Made by a program: the position numbers and the translations under genes. From Nostoc sp. PCC 7107 (GTDB taxonomy: Bacteria; Cyanobacteriota; Cyanobacteriia; Cyanobacteriales; Nostocaceae): a stretch of DNA of 64,000 nucleotides. Under the pieces are notes generated by a model. It did not search any database. It saw nothing but the letters and a program-made list of their open reading frames with translations, and was not told the origin of the DNA. Position 1 is the first letter of the stretch. Each line of letters starts with the position of its first letter. The DNA lies in the NCBI RefSeq assembly GCF_000316625.1, contig NC_019676.1, positions 4,606,501 through 4,670,500 of the forward strand. Reading direction: 5' to 3'. Of this stretch, positions 45,369 to 53,961 are shown in pieces.

Positions 45369-45671
45369 ATGGCGAAGAAGAGTATGATTGAGCGCGAGAA
45401 AAAACGCGCCAAGTTAGTGGCTAAGTATGCCGAAAAGCGGGAAACTCTGTTGGAAGAGTTCAGACAGGCTGAATCTTTAGAAGAGAAGCTGGACGCTCAT
45501 CGGAAAATTCAACAACTACCCCGGAACAGTGCGCCCAACCGTCGCCGCAATCGCTGTTGGGTAACTGGTCGTCCTAGAGGTGTTTACCGTGACTTTGGAC
45601 TGTCTCGGAACGTTCTGCGGGAATGGGCGCACGAAGGTTTATTACCTGGAGTGGTTAAGTCTAGTTGGTAG
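45369..45671 (+). CDS. rpsN: 30S ribosomal protein S14
   Basis: A 100-residue ribosomal protein of the small-subunit head, needed for 3' domain assembly of 16S rRNA. The sequence has the usual [17 protein letters not shown] start and the [32 protein letters not shown] core, ending KSSW. It is the zinc-free form (no CxxC pairs). Unlike most bacteria it is outside the S10/spc clusters, as in other cyanobacteria. It is transcribed alone after nth. Confidence 0.98.
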   Translation: MAKKSMIEREKKRAKLVAKYAEKRETLLEEFRQAESLEEKLDAHRKIQQLPRNSAPNRRRNRCWVTGRPRGVYRDFGLSRNVLREWAHEGLLPGVVKSSW

Positions 45672-45672
45672 T

Positions 45673-45795
45673 TATTGGTCATTAATCATTGGTGAGTCAG
45701 TGCGGTCTTCTCCCTTTGGGAGAGGCTAACGCCAAGGGGGTTTCCCCCATGAGTAACTGGCAAACCCGAAGGATCATTAGTCATTGGTTATTAAC
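45673..45795. repeat. Dispersed repeat cluster after rpsN
   Basis: GTCATTAATCATTGG-type heptamers flank a GC-rich dyad-rich repeat (CTTCTCCCTTTGGGAGAGGC, AAGGGGGTTTCCCCC). It is repeat DNA without coding capacity, similar to the pieces at 38745 and 31400. Confidence 0.65.
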
Positions 45796-45813
45796 TAAAG
45801 ACAAATGACAAAA

Positions 45814-46143
45814 TTATTGACCACAACAACGGTCTATACCCAGACTTTCTAAGAGTAGATCGCTGACAGCGTTAGCGATCGCAAACTCTCCATAAAAACT
45901 TTTGGAAAAATCAAACGCCTGCATCTCTGTGACAATGGCAATTACCAGAGAGCCTAAGTCGTTCTCTCCTTCCATACGTTGACGCACAAAGATTTGTGCG
46001 GCGCGTTGAGCAATCTTTTGGTTGATTGCTTCGGGGATAAATTCTGTATCTAACCACCGCAACAAACGCTCTTGTAACCACTCACCTTCAAGGAGGGGAT
46101 TGTTAGCTGGTGGTAGGGTGATGGATGGGATTGGTTGTGTCAT
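45814..46143 (-). CDS. Conserved hypothetical protein, 109 aa
   Basis: No named family recognised. A soluble, mainly helical protein beginning MTQPIPSITLPPANNPLLEGEWLQERLLRWLDTEF and ending GIDRCCGQ. It has no signal peptide or membrane segment. The sequence (KIAQRAAQIFVRQRMEGENDLGSLVIAIVTEMQAFDF) looks well organised and has normal codon use, and I take it as a real cyanobacterial gene. It is divergent from aat with 104 bp between start codons. The vicinal Cys pair at the C-terminus is the only feature suggesting metal or redox involvement. Confidence 0.65.
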   Translation of the reverse strand: MTQPIPSITLPPANNPLLEGEWLQERLLRWLDTEFIPEAINQKIAQRAAQIFVRQRMEGENDLGSLVIAIVTEMQAFDFSKSFYGEFAIANAVSDLLLESLGIDRCCGQ

Positions 46144-46247
46144 TTTGGTAAACGCAGAGGGACGCTTAATATATCCCAGAGGAGCGCAGAGGATGGCGAT
46201 CGCATCAAATTGCGTTCCTCTGAATTTTTTTATTTTTAGTTTGATCT

Positions 46248-46823
46248 ATGCAATATGATATCGCTGCTATTATTCAAGGCTATGCTCAAGGCTATTTTCT
46301 CATGGCTGATGACGATCATGGCTTGGGTTGGTATGGTAGCCGCGATCGGACTTTGATTCCTTTAGATCAACGATTCCGCTATCCTAAGTCTTTGCAGCGT
46401 GTTTTGAATCAAGAACGGTTTACAGTGGCGATTAACCGCGATTTTCTGGCTGTTGTGGCTGGCTGCGCGAACCGGGAAACAACCTGGATATCAGATGAAT
46501 TAAAAGAAATTTACTTTTTACTACATGAAGCAGGTTTTGCTCACAGTTTTGAAACTTGGCAAGGTGATGAACTCGCAGGGGGTATTTTAGGAATAGTCAT
46601 TGGCGGTGCTTTCATCGGTGAATCGATGTTTTACCGCATTCCCGAAGGCTCAAAAGTAGCAATGGTCAAGTTAGTGGAAAGATTGCGCCAAAAACAATTT
46701 GTGCTGTTTGACGCTCAAATGATGAACCCGCATTTAGAACGCTTTGGCGCTTACGGTATTGGCGATGAAGAATATCAAACTTTACTCCAGAAAGCATTGC
46801 AGCGTCGCTGTTATTTGGTATAG
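46248..46823 (+). CDS. aat: Leucyl/phenylalanyl-tRNA-protein transferase
   Basis: Cytosolic N-end-rule enzyme that adds Leu or Phe from aminoacyl-tRNA to proteins with N-terminal Arg or Lys, marking them for ClpS-ClpAP-type degradation. 191 residues: the compact cyanobacterial form. Motifs are [54 protein letters not shown] (the catalytic GG..GES M/F core) and [15 protein letters not shown]. No clpS is adjacent. Transcribed to the right; the next gene starts 52 bp on. Confidence 0.93.
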   Translation: MQYDIAAIIQGYAQGYFLMADDDHGLGWYGSRDRTLIPLDQRFRYPKSLQRVLNQERFTVAINRDFLAVVAGCANRETTWISDELKEIYFLLHEAGFAHSFETWQGDELAGGILGIVIGGAFIGESMFYRIPEGSKVAMVKLVERLRQKQFVLFDAQMMNPHLERFGAYGIGDEEYQTLLQKALQRRCYLV

Positions 46824-46875
46824 AAATGTAGTGCAATAGCTACGTTTCTCATTATCAATTTATTAAAAAATTTGC

Positions 46876-47421
46876 ATGGGTGCGGAACCTTATTGGTACT
46901 ACACAGATTATCAACCTGATCTCAATGCAGCATTACAGAAGCTCCGCCAAAGAGAATTTCAAGCAGGTCGATATAATCCTGCAATACCATTGCTTGATTT
47001 TCCGATTACAGAAAATTCTCCTGCTCCTGGAGCGCAGCATATATCCATTGAAGCAGCACTAGAAGCCTCGGATGCAGATGGAACACGTTCAATTCTTGAT
47101 ATTCTTCGAGTTGATGATAGGCCATGTCCACTCTCAAGAGATGAGTTTGAAGAGGCGTTAGGAGGTGGAGAAGAATTTTATCAAATACTTGGTGAAGTTT
47201 TTAACACTGCTTTTCTACTATCTCCAGCAGAACTTATGACTTTATTCGGTACTGAGCAACCAACTCATGACATGATTCAGTCCGTACTTCTTGGTAACAC
47301 TAATCCTAATGGCAAAAATCAATTTTGGCACAGTATTGATAGAGGTACGGCAAGATACATCATTGTTTATGCAGACAACCAGCCAAGTGAGATTTTCTTT
47401 GCTGGGTATTCTTTTGATTGA
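46876..47421 (+). CDS. Hypothetical protein, 181 aa (MGAEPYWYYTDY family)
   Basis: I do not know a function. The N-terminus (MGAEPYWYYTDYQPDLNAALQKLRQREFQAGRYNP) matches a sequence type I associate with small accessory proteins of scattered distribution in bacteria, including actinobacteria. Two parts: an alpha/beta N-terminal half with LRQREFQAGRYNPA, and a C-terminal half (FWHSIDRGTARYIIVYADNQPSEIFFAGYSFD) with beta strands. No signal peptide. It sits directly upstream of the interrupted DUF5063 gene on the same strand (57 bp from stop to start), so the two probably formed an operon before the IS insertion. An immunity-like role is possible but unsupported. Confidence 0.6.
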   Translation: MGAEPYWYYTDYQPDLNAALQKLRQREFQAGRYNPAIPLLDFPITENSPAPGAQHISIEAALEASDADGTRSILDILRVDDRPCPLSRDEFEEALGGGEEFYQILGEVFNTAFLLSPAELMTLFGTEQPTHDMIQSVLLGNTNPNGKNQFWHSIDRGTARYIIVYADNQPSEIFFAGYSFD

Positions 47422-47540
47422 TAAGTTTTTCTGTCTTTTCATAATAAAATTTATTGTTTAACAAACAAAAATTCCCACATGGAACTGTCTAATTTAGATG
47501 CAGGAACAAAAATTAAAAAATTTGCTGAGACTGTTTGTAA

Positions 47541-48686
47541 TACCAATTCAAAAAATGTTTGCGACAGATAAGGCATTGAGGATGAAGTCATAACCAGTCA
47601 AAGAAGCAGCAATTTGAGGAGTGAGGAGAGCTAGGAGTTGAGCAACCTTGGTTTGCAGATGCTCGCCTGTTATCAAATAGCTCCCATTTCAAGTCTTGCT
47701 TGAGATATTCCCAAACGCGCTCTATGGGATTGAGTTCAGGAGAATGAGCAGGCTGGAACAAAAGAACAATATTCTCTGGAATTTGTAAACGTTTAGCTTG
47801 ATGAAATAAGCCGTTATCAACTTGGAGAATGTTAAGTGATTTGGGATAACAGGCAGCGAACTCGTTCAAAAATTGTTGGTAGCATTCGGTATCAACATGA
47901 GAAAACTGCCAAAATAAACTTTCCCCAGTAAGTGGTTCAACTGCTCCATATAGCCAGAACGCTTTAAATTGCCACTGCCAATCACCAATAGGCTTAACTC
48001 CGGGAAGAGTAATTTTACGTCCTTCAATGGTTTTGAGTCCAAATCGACTCTCATCTTGTACAAAATAACGAATATTTTCGTACTGAGGCAAGATAATGGC
48101 ACTGTATTGAGCAATTAATTGCAAGTCATCACCGAGTTTTTTTTAAAAGACTCTAGTTTTTCTTCGTCCTGTTTTCGGTTACGCGGACGTGGGACTTTCA
48201 GCTTGGCTTTGAGCCTGTAACGTGCCAGATGATGTACAGTTGCGTACTCAGCTTGCACACCCAAGGTTTTTTCTAACCAATGTTGTATTTGTGTGTACCG
48301 TTGAAACCCACCTTCTGGTTGTTCGAGTTGTTTTTTCAAACTCGATACAGCCCAATCTGGTATTGCTCTTTTTCGACCTGAACTCGTTCCAAATTCAACA
48401 ACCGCCTCAATTCCTCCTTCTCGATAATCTGCCAACCATCGATGTACTGTAGCTCGATGTTTTCCCAAGATTTTAGCAATCTCACTTACACTCATTTCTT
48501 GCCCTTTAATCAGATATAGGGCTTGTATACGTTCTTTGCTCCGAGACTGTTTTTGATGTTTGAGCAACTTCTCTAGTTCCTCGACACTTTCTTCTATCTC
48601 GATTTGTGTTACCCCTACCATCACATACCCTGAATGCTACTTCTGTCTATTTTTACCATCTGTCGCATTCTTTTTTCAAATTGGTA
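47541..48686 (-). mobile_element. IS630-family insertion sequence, about 1146 bp
   Basis: Terminal inverted repeats of about 29 bp: TACCAATTCAAAAAATGTTT at the left and the complement of TACCAATTTGAAAAAAGAAT at the right, each continuing into GCGACAGAT. The flanks show a TA(A) duplication (TAA at 47538-47540 and 48687-48689), as expected for IS630/Tc1-mariner elements. It carries one transposase gene in two overlapping frames on the minus strand. Confidence 0.9.
47548..48624 (-). pseudogene. IS630-family transposase, two frames plus a damaging frameshift
   Basis: The first frame (48115-48624) holds helix-turn-helix domains (SVSEIAKILGKHRATVHRWL). The second, reached by a -1 shift at an A8 run near 48140, holds the DDE catalytic triad: Asp in VQDESRFG, Asp in LQVDNGLFHQ and Glu in LNPIERVWEYLK. 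A -1 shift at A-runs is a known expression mode of such elements. A further frameshift near 47663-47668 puts the C-terminus (GEHLQTKVAQLLALLTPQIA ... SLTGYDFIL) out of frame; read correctly, it ends at a TGA inside the terminal repeat (47548-47550). This copy is therefore probably inactive, unless the last shift is a sequencing error. Confidence 0.85.
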
Positions 48687-49248
48687 TAAGTATTGTGATT
48701 GGGCAGAAGGTTATAGTGATAATCCAGAGCAGGACATAATAACGGCTCGAAAGCTTTTAGCTGAACTTCATTTGGGTATAATTGATTTGCTTGAAATTGA
48801 TTTACCTGATATGAATTGTGAGGAAGAAGTAGAAACTGTTCGTTCATCTTACGAATTAAGCAGTATTTATCAACGATTAAAGATATTGCCAATTGATAAT
48901 TACTGGGATGTGTTTGAACCACTGAATCTAGAAGATAATCAACCTGTACTCAACAGTATTATCGATGATTTAAATGATATTTATCAAGACTTAAAGAGAG
49001 GTCTTATAATTTACAATCAGGCTTATTTTATGGAAGCATTATGGGAATGGTGTTTTCATTTTGAAATTCATTGGGGCGCTCATTTAGTGGGAGCGCAAAG
49101 GGCAATTCATAATTATTTTTCGTAGCAAGATTGATAGACAAATTAAATTTAAATGTTTACTTTAAAACCTTGTTCTAATCTCGTAAAGATGAACTGCGAT
49201 CGCTAATTTATATAAAAGATTATTAGCGATGAAAAATCGGAACTAAAA

Positions 49249-49812
49249 TCACTCCAGTAACCAGCTAAATAAATCTTCTACTGTTAAGCTTAAATCTTTA
49301 GCAAATTCTGGAACTGGTAACTTTGTTTCCGGTTCTTTATAAACATTAGTTGGTTGATTTGGCAAGTAAACAAACACAGATTTTTCTTTAGGATCAATTA
49401 ACCATCCCATCTGAGTTCCATACTTGAGATAATGGAGAATATTCTTGATAACTTTAGTTTGACTTTGATCAGGAGATAAAATTTCAATTGTCCAATCTGG
49501 TGCAGTTGAGAAGACATTCGCAACCCCACCATTTTCTTGACGAGGTATTCTATCCCACAAAAACACAGAAACGTCAGGAACAATTGAGCGATTGCCAAAT
49601 GTACAACGCAGTTCACAAAAAGCCCGCGCAATTTTTTGGGGTTTTACAACTAAATTAATTGCAGGTGCTAACTCTGTTTGAATTGCACTATCTTCTCCTT
49701 GTGGCATTGGTTTTTGAATAATACGTCCATCAATATATTCACTAGCAGGTTCTGTCTCTGGTAAATTGAGGAATTCTGTAAGAGTCAGAGTTTTAGCAGG
49801 GATTTGTACCAT
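49249..49812 (-). CDS. Uma2 family (DUF820) putative endonuclease
   Basis: A 187-residue PD-(D/E)XK-like fold protein of the Uma2/DUF820 family, which is heavily expanded in cyanobacteria. Family marks: LTLTEFLNLPETEPASEYIDGRII, RSIVPDVSVFLWDRIPR (the PD motif), WTIEILSPDQSQTKVIKNILHYLKYGTQMGWLIDPKEKSVFVY (the EI..K-like active-site region). Nuclease activity is inferred from fold only, and the biological role of the family is unknown. The gene is monocistronic and convergent with the DUF5063 remnant. No mobile element is attached directly. Confidence 0.88.
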   Translation of the reverse strand: MVQIPAKTLTLTEFLNLPETEPASEYIDGRIIQKPMPQGEDSAIQTELAPAINLVVKPQKIARAFCELRCTFGNRSIVPDVSVFLWDRIPRQENGGVANVFSTAPDWTIEILSPDQSQTKVIKNILHYLKYGTQMGWLIDPKEKSVFVYLPNQPTNVYKEPETKLPVPEFAKDLSLTVEDLFSWLLE

Positions 49813-49911
49813 TTAATGCTTCCTTACAAAAGCTACGTTGTACTACTGCTCTTTGTTATTCTACAGATTAATATATTTGTTATTTATTTTTTGCGGAAGT
49901 CATAACCACTT

Positions 49912-50721
49912 TTACACTTTTTGTTCAGTCACCAAAGTTAGGCTTACCCATTCACCTTTATCGCTGTAAGTGCGAACCATACGCTGGCGTAGGTTAGGTT
50001 GAATTAACCAACCAACTTCTAAAAATAAGGGTTGACGTAATTTTACTTGCAATGGCGATGTTGCTGAAGCTCCGTTAGGTAATAATAAAATTTGTACTTG
50101 CTTTTGTGGGTCTTGGTCAAAGTGAATTATAGAACCTTTGATAGTTGCTGTTGAAGTGATGGTTCTTTGTCCAAAAGTCAAACTCTGGACTAATCGTCCA
50201 GTATCATCTAAATGTAATTTTAAAGTTGAAGAGAAAGTATCAGGCGATCGCCAGTCAGGATATATTGTAATTGCTTCACCGTGCCATTCTCCCAATAAAT
50301 CATTTACGGTTAAGGGAGGATTCTCTACTGGTGCGGTTCCGGCTAAATGTTCTCTAATTAAAGTTAGTTTATCTAGCTGTCCGTTTTTATCAAATAACTG
50401 CACTAAACGTAAGCGGCGATTTTCATAAATTAAACCTAGTTCTGCACCAAATTCGGTAAATGGTGCTAACTGAATCGAACCTTGGGAAAAAGCACCATTT
50501 TCAAAGAATAGTATACTCTTAGCTAAAGAACTGTATTCTAAGACTAAATCTTCTTGTCCTTCACGGTGGACAATTTGACGCATAGTTTGGTTTTCGTTTA
50601 ATCCTTCAAAGGAAACAACACTTTTAATATCTTCTAAAAGTGTCCCTGGGGGTGAAAATCGCGTGAATGAACCTTGCCATTCACCGAGATTTTGTAATAA
50701 GCATTCCCATTGAGATGTCAT
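49912..50721 (-). CDS. DUF3598 family protein (calycin/lipocalin-like)
   Basis: A 269-residue protein matching the cyanobacterial DUF3598 pattern: MTSQWECLLQNLGEWQGSFTRFSPPG, a duplicated beta-barrel arrangement with LLGEWHGEAITIYPDWRSPDTFSS starting the second half (about 140), and a C-terminal strand RQRMVRTYSDKGEWVSLTLVTEQ. The two halves both start with a GEW-G motif, suggesting an internal duplication of a lipocalin-like domain. It could bind a pigment or lipid, but no function is established. It lies downstream of ftsX on the same strand with a 167-bp gap containing a short heptamer repeat. Confidence 0.85.
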   Translation of the reverse strand: MTSQWECLLQNLGEWQGSFTRFSPPGTLLEDIKSVVSFEGLNENQTMRQIVHREGQEDLVLEYSSLAKSILFFENGAFSQGSIQLAPFTEFGAELGLIYENRRLRLVQLFDKNGQLDKLTLIREHLAGTAPVENPPLTVNDLLGEWHGEAITIYPDWRSPDTFSSTLKLHLDDTGRLVQSLTFGQRTITSTATIKGSIIHFDQDPQKQVQILLLPNGASATSPLQVKLRQPLFLEVGWLIQPNLRQRMVRTYSDKGEWVSLTLVTEQKV

Positions 50722-50888
50722 GTTATTTGTCCTTGGTCATTTATAGCAGGAGGCTGGAGGTAAAAGTTTTACTATGCCTGGTATTCGTGCTTTTTAAATG
50801 TCGTCACCTATAGTTCGACTGCTATATCATTTGTTATTTGTTATTTGATAAATATCATAGAGAACGCTTAACCATTGACTATTATTGA

Positions 50889-51827
50889 CTAAGCCTTAGC
50901 AAATCGATGCACTGCAAATAAGCTGCCTATTAATCCTACCGTTGCACCGAAACTTAAGAGAATCAGAGGTAATAATAAGATTTGTGTGGGTGCAAGTTGC
51001 AAACCATTGGCAAGGAATTGGATAAACTCTGGTTGATTAGCGAGTAATTTGCCTAAAAATTGTTCGATGACGGAAATAAAACTCCAAGCGATCGCACCGC
51101 CAACTAAACCAAATAAAATTCCCTGTAAAATAAACGGTAGGTAAATCCAGGCGGAAGTTGCGCCTACTAGTTGCATAATTTCAATTTCGTGCCGTCGCGC
51201 CAAGACAATCAGGCGAATGGTGGTAGTAGTAACAGCGATCGCAGTTAAAGTCAAAATACTGGTAATTGTCAAAGTAAACCAGTTCAAACCTCGATGCAAC
51301 TGAGCGATGCGTTTTACGGCTTCATCTACATACTGCACCGTATCAACTCCCCGCAATTTCGCCAGATGTGTGGCTAAAACTGGTACAGCTTGAGAGTTAC
51401 GCGCTTTTACCTTCATCTCATCAACTAAAGGATTTTCCCCTAGCTGTTGAGTCGCACCGTCAATATCCGCAATTCTCAAATCTTTGACTAATTTTGTCCA
51501 AGCTTCTTCTTTTGTAACCGTTTGCATCGCCACAACTTCAGGTATTTTCACTACCAAATGTTCTATGCTTTTAGCGTCTATTCCTGGTTCTAAATATACG
51601 GAAACCTCTAACTGGCTACCAAATTGATTCAGGAGTTTTTCTACCTGCCACGAAGTTTGCAGACTCAAACCAAACAAAAATAATAACACCGCCACAGTGC
51701 TAACAGCAGCCCAATTCATCCAACCGCCACGTAATAATCCTAAAAAGGTTTCTTTGAGTAAATAGTCAAGTTTAGTAAAAAATTTGAACACAGACACCCC
51801 AACATTTAAAAAGTAAATCGTAATCAC
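50889..51827 (-). CDS. ftsX: Cell-division ABC-like permease FtsX
   Basis: The membrane partner of FtsE, which couples division to peptidoglycan hydrolase activation at the septum. 312 residues from the GTG at 51827; a second in-frame GTG twelve codons on would give a slightly shorter protein. Four membrane helices: one near 40-65, then a periplasmic domain (QLEVSVYLEPGIDAKSIEHLV) to about 185, and three C-terminal helices including VLARRHEIEIMQLVGATSAWIYLPFILQG, the FtsX signature. ftsE is not in the window, so the pair is unlinked here. It lies 96 bp downstream of flv1 on the same strand. Confidence 0.93.
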   Translation of the reverse strand: MITIYFLNVGVSVFKFFTKLDYLLKETFLGLLRGGWMNWAAVSTVAVLLFLFGLSLQTSWQVEKLLNQFGSQLEVSVYLEPGIDAKSIEHLVVKIPEVVAMQTVTKEEAWTKLVKDLRIADIDGATQQLGENPLVDEMKVKARNSQAVPVLATHLAKLRGVDTVQYVDEAVKRIAQLHRGLNWFTLTITSILTLTAIAVTTTTIRLIVLARRHEIEIMQLVGATSAWIYLPFILQGILFGLVGGAIAWSFISVIEQFLGKLLANQPEFIQFLANGLQLAPTQILLLPLILLSFGATVGLIGSLFAVHRFAKA

Positions 51828-51923
51828 CCTTTATACTCGATGTGATTAAGTTTACCCATGTCATTCTCACTAATAAAGTGCTGAGTAAGAAACACTCAAC
51901 ACTTTTAACTCAGCACTCAGCAC

Positions 51924-53636
51924 TCAATAATGCGTAGCCGACTTGCGATAATGCACCGCCGTCACACCATCTTGATTCAACACCTTACCGTTTTCCACAG
52001 TCGCATAAACTAGCCAGTGGTCGCCAGATTCCATCCGGTGCTGCACTTTACATTCTAAGTATGCTAAAGCATCAGCCAAAATCGGAGAACCATTTGTACT
52101 TTCTTCAATGGCGACACCAGCAAATCGGTCTTCTCCAGGGCCGAAGGGTTTGAGGAAATGTTTCATCAACCCTATGTGACTGCCCTCTTTGAGAATATTC
52201 AGGACAAATTCGTTACCTGAGTGGGTCAGTGGTTCTACTGCCCGTTCTTTAGCAACGGCAATAGTTAACCCTGGTGGATTAAAGCTGGCTTGGGCTACCC
52301 ATGAAGCTAACATGGCGCTGGCTCTATCTTCTTGTTTGGCTGTCAGCACACACAAAGAACCAACAATGCGTCCTACTGCTTGTTCAACATTGGTGGCGGG
52401 GATACTTTGCGATCGCACTTTTTTGGCTTTCTTCAGTGCTTGAGCAAAGTCGGTTCCGGCTTCTTCGCACAATTGCAAGGTAGCATCATCTGGTTTAAAC
52501 TTGACGCGGATGGTATCAAACCCAAAGCGATAGCCAGCATCTTTAAGTCGGCTTTCAATTAAATCGACCGCCTCACCACTCCAACCAAAGGAACCAAAGA
52601 CACCAGCTAGTTTATTATTAGTTCCTGTAGATAACACAATCCCTAAAGCTGTTTGCACAGGTGTCGGTGCGTGACCACCTAGCGTTGGCGAACCCATGAC
52701 AAAACCAGCAGATTTTTCCACAGCCGCGCGGATTTCTTCTGGTTCAGTAAATTCGCAGTTAATTGATTCTACCGCCACACCAGCTTTTGTGATGCCACGA
52801 GCGATCGCTTGGGCTAAGGTGGCAGTATTTCCATAAGCAGAAGCATAAATTAATGCCACTGTCAAGTCAGCCGAGGTTTGCTGTTGACTCCATTGGCGAT
52901 AAGCTTTAGTCAGTTCAATTAAGCCGTAACGTACTAAAGGCCCGTGTCCTGTAGCATACAAACGTGCTGGAAAATCCGCGAGTTTGTCTAGTGCCGTTTC
53001 GACTTGCCGCGCGTGGGGAGCCATGAGGCAGTCATAATAATAACGGCGGTCTTCGTTAATAATTTCCCAGCCTTCATCTAATACTTGGTCGCCGCAGATA
53101 TGCGCCCCAAATAACTTATCGGTGTAGAGAATTTCGGTTTGGGGGTCGTAGGTGCAGAGTTCATCGGCGTAGCGGGGGTTGGGTGTAGGAATGAATTGCA
53201 AGTTATGTCCCTTACCCAAATCTAGGGTTTCTTCCCCCCGCATCACAATCATTGGTAAGTCGGGATTTTCTAAAGCACCGCGTAAATTTATCGCCCCTGG
53301 GTTAGAACAAACAAAGGTAATTTGGGGTGCAATTTCTAGTAAAGCTTTTAAAGTCGCGGCGCGGTTAGGGTTGATGTGACCGAGAATGACATAATCAATC
53401 GCTGTCACATCAATACGCTGTTGCAACGCATCCAGATAAATTTGCGTGAAAGTTTCCCCAGGCGGGTCAATCAAAACTATTTTGTCAGCTTGAATTAAAT
53501 AAGAGTTAGCTGTAGTCCCTTTAGCTAGGGCATATTCAATTTCAAATCTTAACCTTGCCCAACTGCGCGATCGCATTACAGTTGTATCTGTAGCAATGGG
53601 CAATACTTGTACATCACGAGGTTTAGTATCTGGCAT
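51924..53636 (-). CDS. flv1: Diflavin flavoprotein Flv1 (A-type flavodiiron family)
   Basis: The partner of Flv3 in the Flv1/Flv3 complex that reduces O2 to water after photosystem I under fluctuating light. 570 residues: beta-lactamase-like domain (about 30-265), flavodoxin domain (about 265-410, VALIYASAYGNTATLAQAIARG) and C-terminal flavin reductase domain (about 430-570, LTAKQEDRASAMLASWVAQASFNPPG). The diiron ligand motif is non-canonical: GHINPNR instead of HxExDH, with other changes such as NPRYADEL. Loss of the ligands is typical of Flv1 (and Flv2) and separates it from Flv3, which is the gene at 62328. In Anabaena the flv1A-flv3A pair is close together; here an 8.7-kb island lies between them. 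Confidence 0.93.
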   Translation of the reverse strand: MPDTKPRDVQVLPIATDTTVMRSRSWARLRFEIEYALAKGTTANSYLIQADKIVLIDPPGETFTQIYLDALQQRIDVTAIDYVILGHINPNRAATLKALLEIAPQITFVCSNPGAINLRGALENPDLPMIVMRGEETLDLGKGHNLQFIPTPNPRYADELCTYDPQTEILYTDKLFGAHICGDQVLDEGWEIINEDRRYYYDCLMAPHARQVETALDKLADFPARLYATGHGPLVRYGLIELTKAYRQWSQQQTSADLTVALIYASAYGNTATLAQAIARGITKAGVAVESINCEFTEPEEIRAAVEKSAGFVMGSPTLGGHAPTPVQTALGIVLSTGTNNKLAGVFGSFGWSGEAVDLIESRLKDAGYRFGFDTIRVKFKPDDATLQLCEEAGTDFAQALKKAKKVRSQSIPATNVEQAVGRIVGSLCVLTAKQEDRASAMLASWVAQASFNPPGLTIAVAKERAVEPLTHSGNEFVLNILKEGSHIGLMKHFLKPFGPGEDRFAGVAIEESTNGSPILADALAYLECKVQHRMESGDHWLVYATVENGKVLNQDGVTAVHYRKSATHY

Positions 53637-53961
53637 AATTTTTGAATAACTTGTTTATTTTTAAGTATTTATTATGGATTAAACAGCAATTGCTACATAT
53701 AAGTCCACAATTGCCGCAAAAGAGTACCTATTTTAATTAAAGCTTAATTTAGTTGATTAAATTTTCAGCATTTCTTATGAAGAGGATAACAAAATTAATT
53801 GCAGATATCTAGTACAACAAGGCAAAAGTCAAAAGTCAAAAGGAAAAAGAAAAAATCTTGATACCACAAACCTTTTAGCAATTCCCAATGGTCTGTTTAT
53901 TTACGCCGGCCTGTACTAGCGATCACATCTTGCTGAGATTGGGATTTGCGAAAGCGATCGC
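53637..53961. other. 325-bp gap upstream of flv1 with a heptamer array
   Basis: It holds the flv1 promoter region and a short STRR array (53823-53843, CAAAAGT units). No ORF. The pseudo-toxin gene starts the accessory island at its right edge. Confidence 0.5.
53823..53843. repeat. STRR heptamers (CAAAAGT type)
   Basis: CAAAAGT, CAAAAGT, CAAAAGG: three perfect or near-perfect 7-bp units, followed by an A-rich tail. Confidence 0.7.

Larger units (their letters stand above)
47479..49125 (+). pseudogene. DUF5063-family gene interrupted by an IS630-type element
   Basis: The 5' part runs from the ATG at 47479 through codon 20 (Cys, 47536-47538). The rest is 48688-49125, with hallmarks NYWDVFEP, IIDDLNDIYQDLKRGL and WEWCFHFEIHWGAHLVGAQRAIH of DUF5063. 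Removing the insertion and one copy of the TAA duplication joins FAETVC to KYCDWAEG in frame and restores a 165-residue protein. An ATG at 48634 would make a shorter ORF, but its first residues come from the IS end. DUF5063 has no known function to me. The intact ancestral gene followed the 181-aa gene by 57 bp. The insertion is recent enough for the frame to be undamaged elsewhere. Confidence 0.85.

Noticed and set aside
47866-48114. 82-codon minus-strand ORF inside the IS element
   Set aside because: It overlaps the DDE transposase frame and has no homology I recognise.
48653-48922. 89-codon minus-strand ORF opposite the DUF5063 remnant
   Set aside because: It is antisense to a clearly conserved coding frame.
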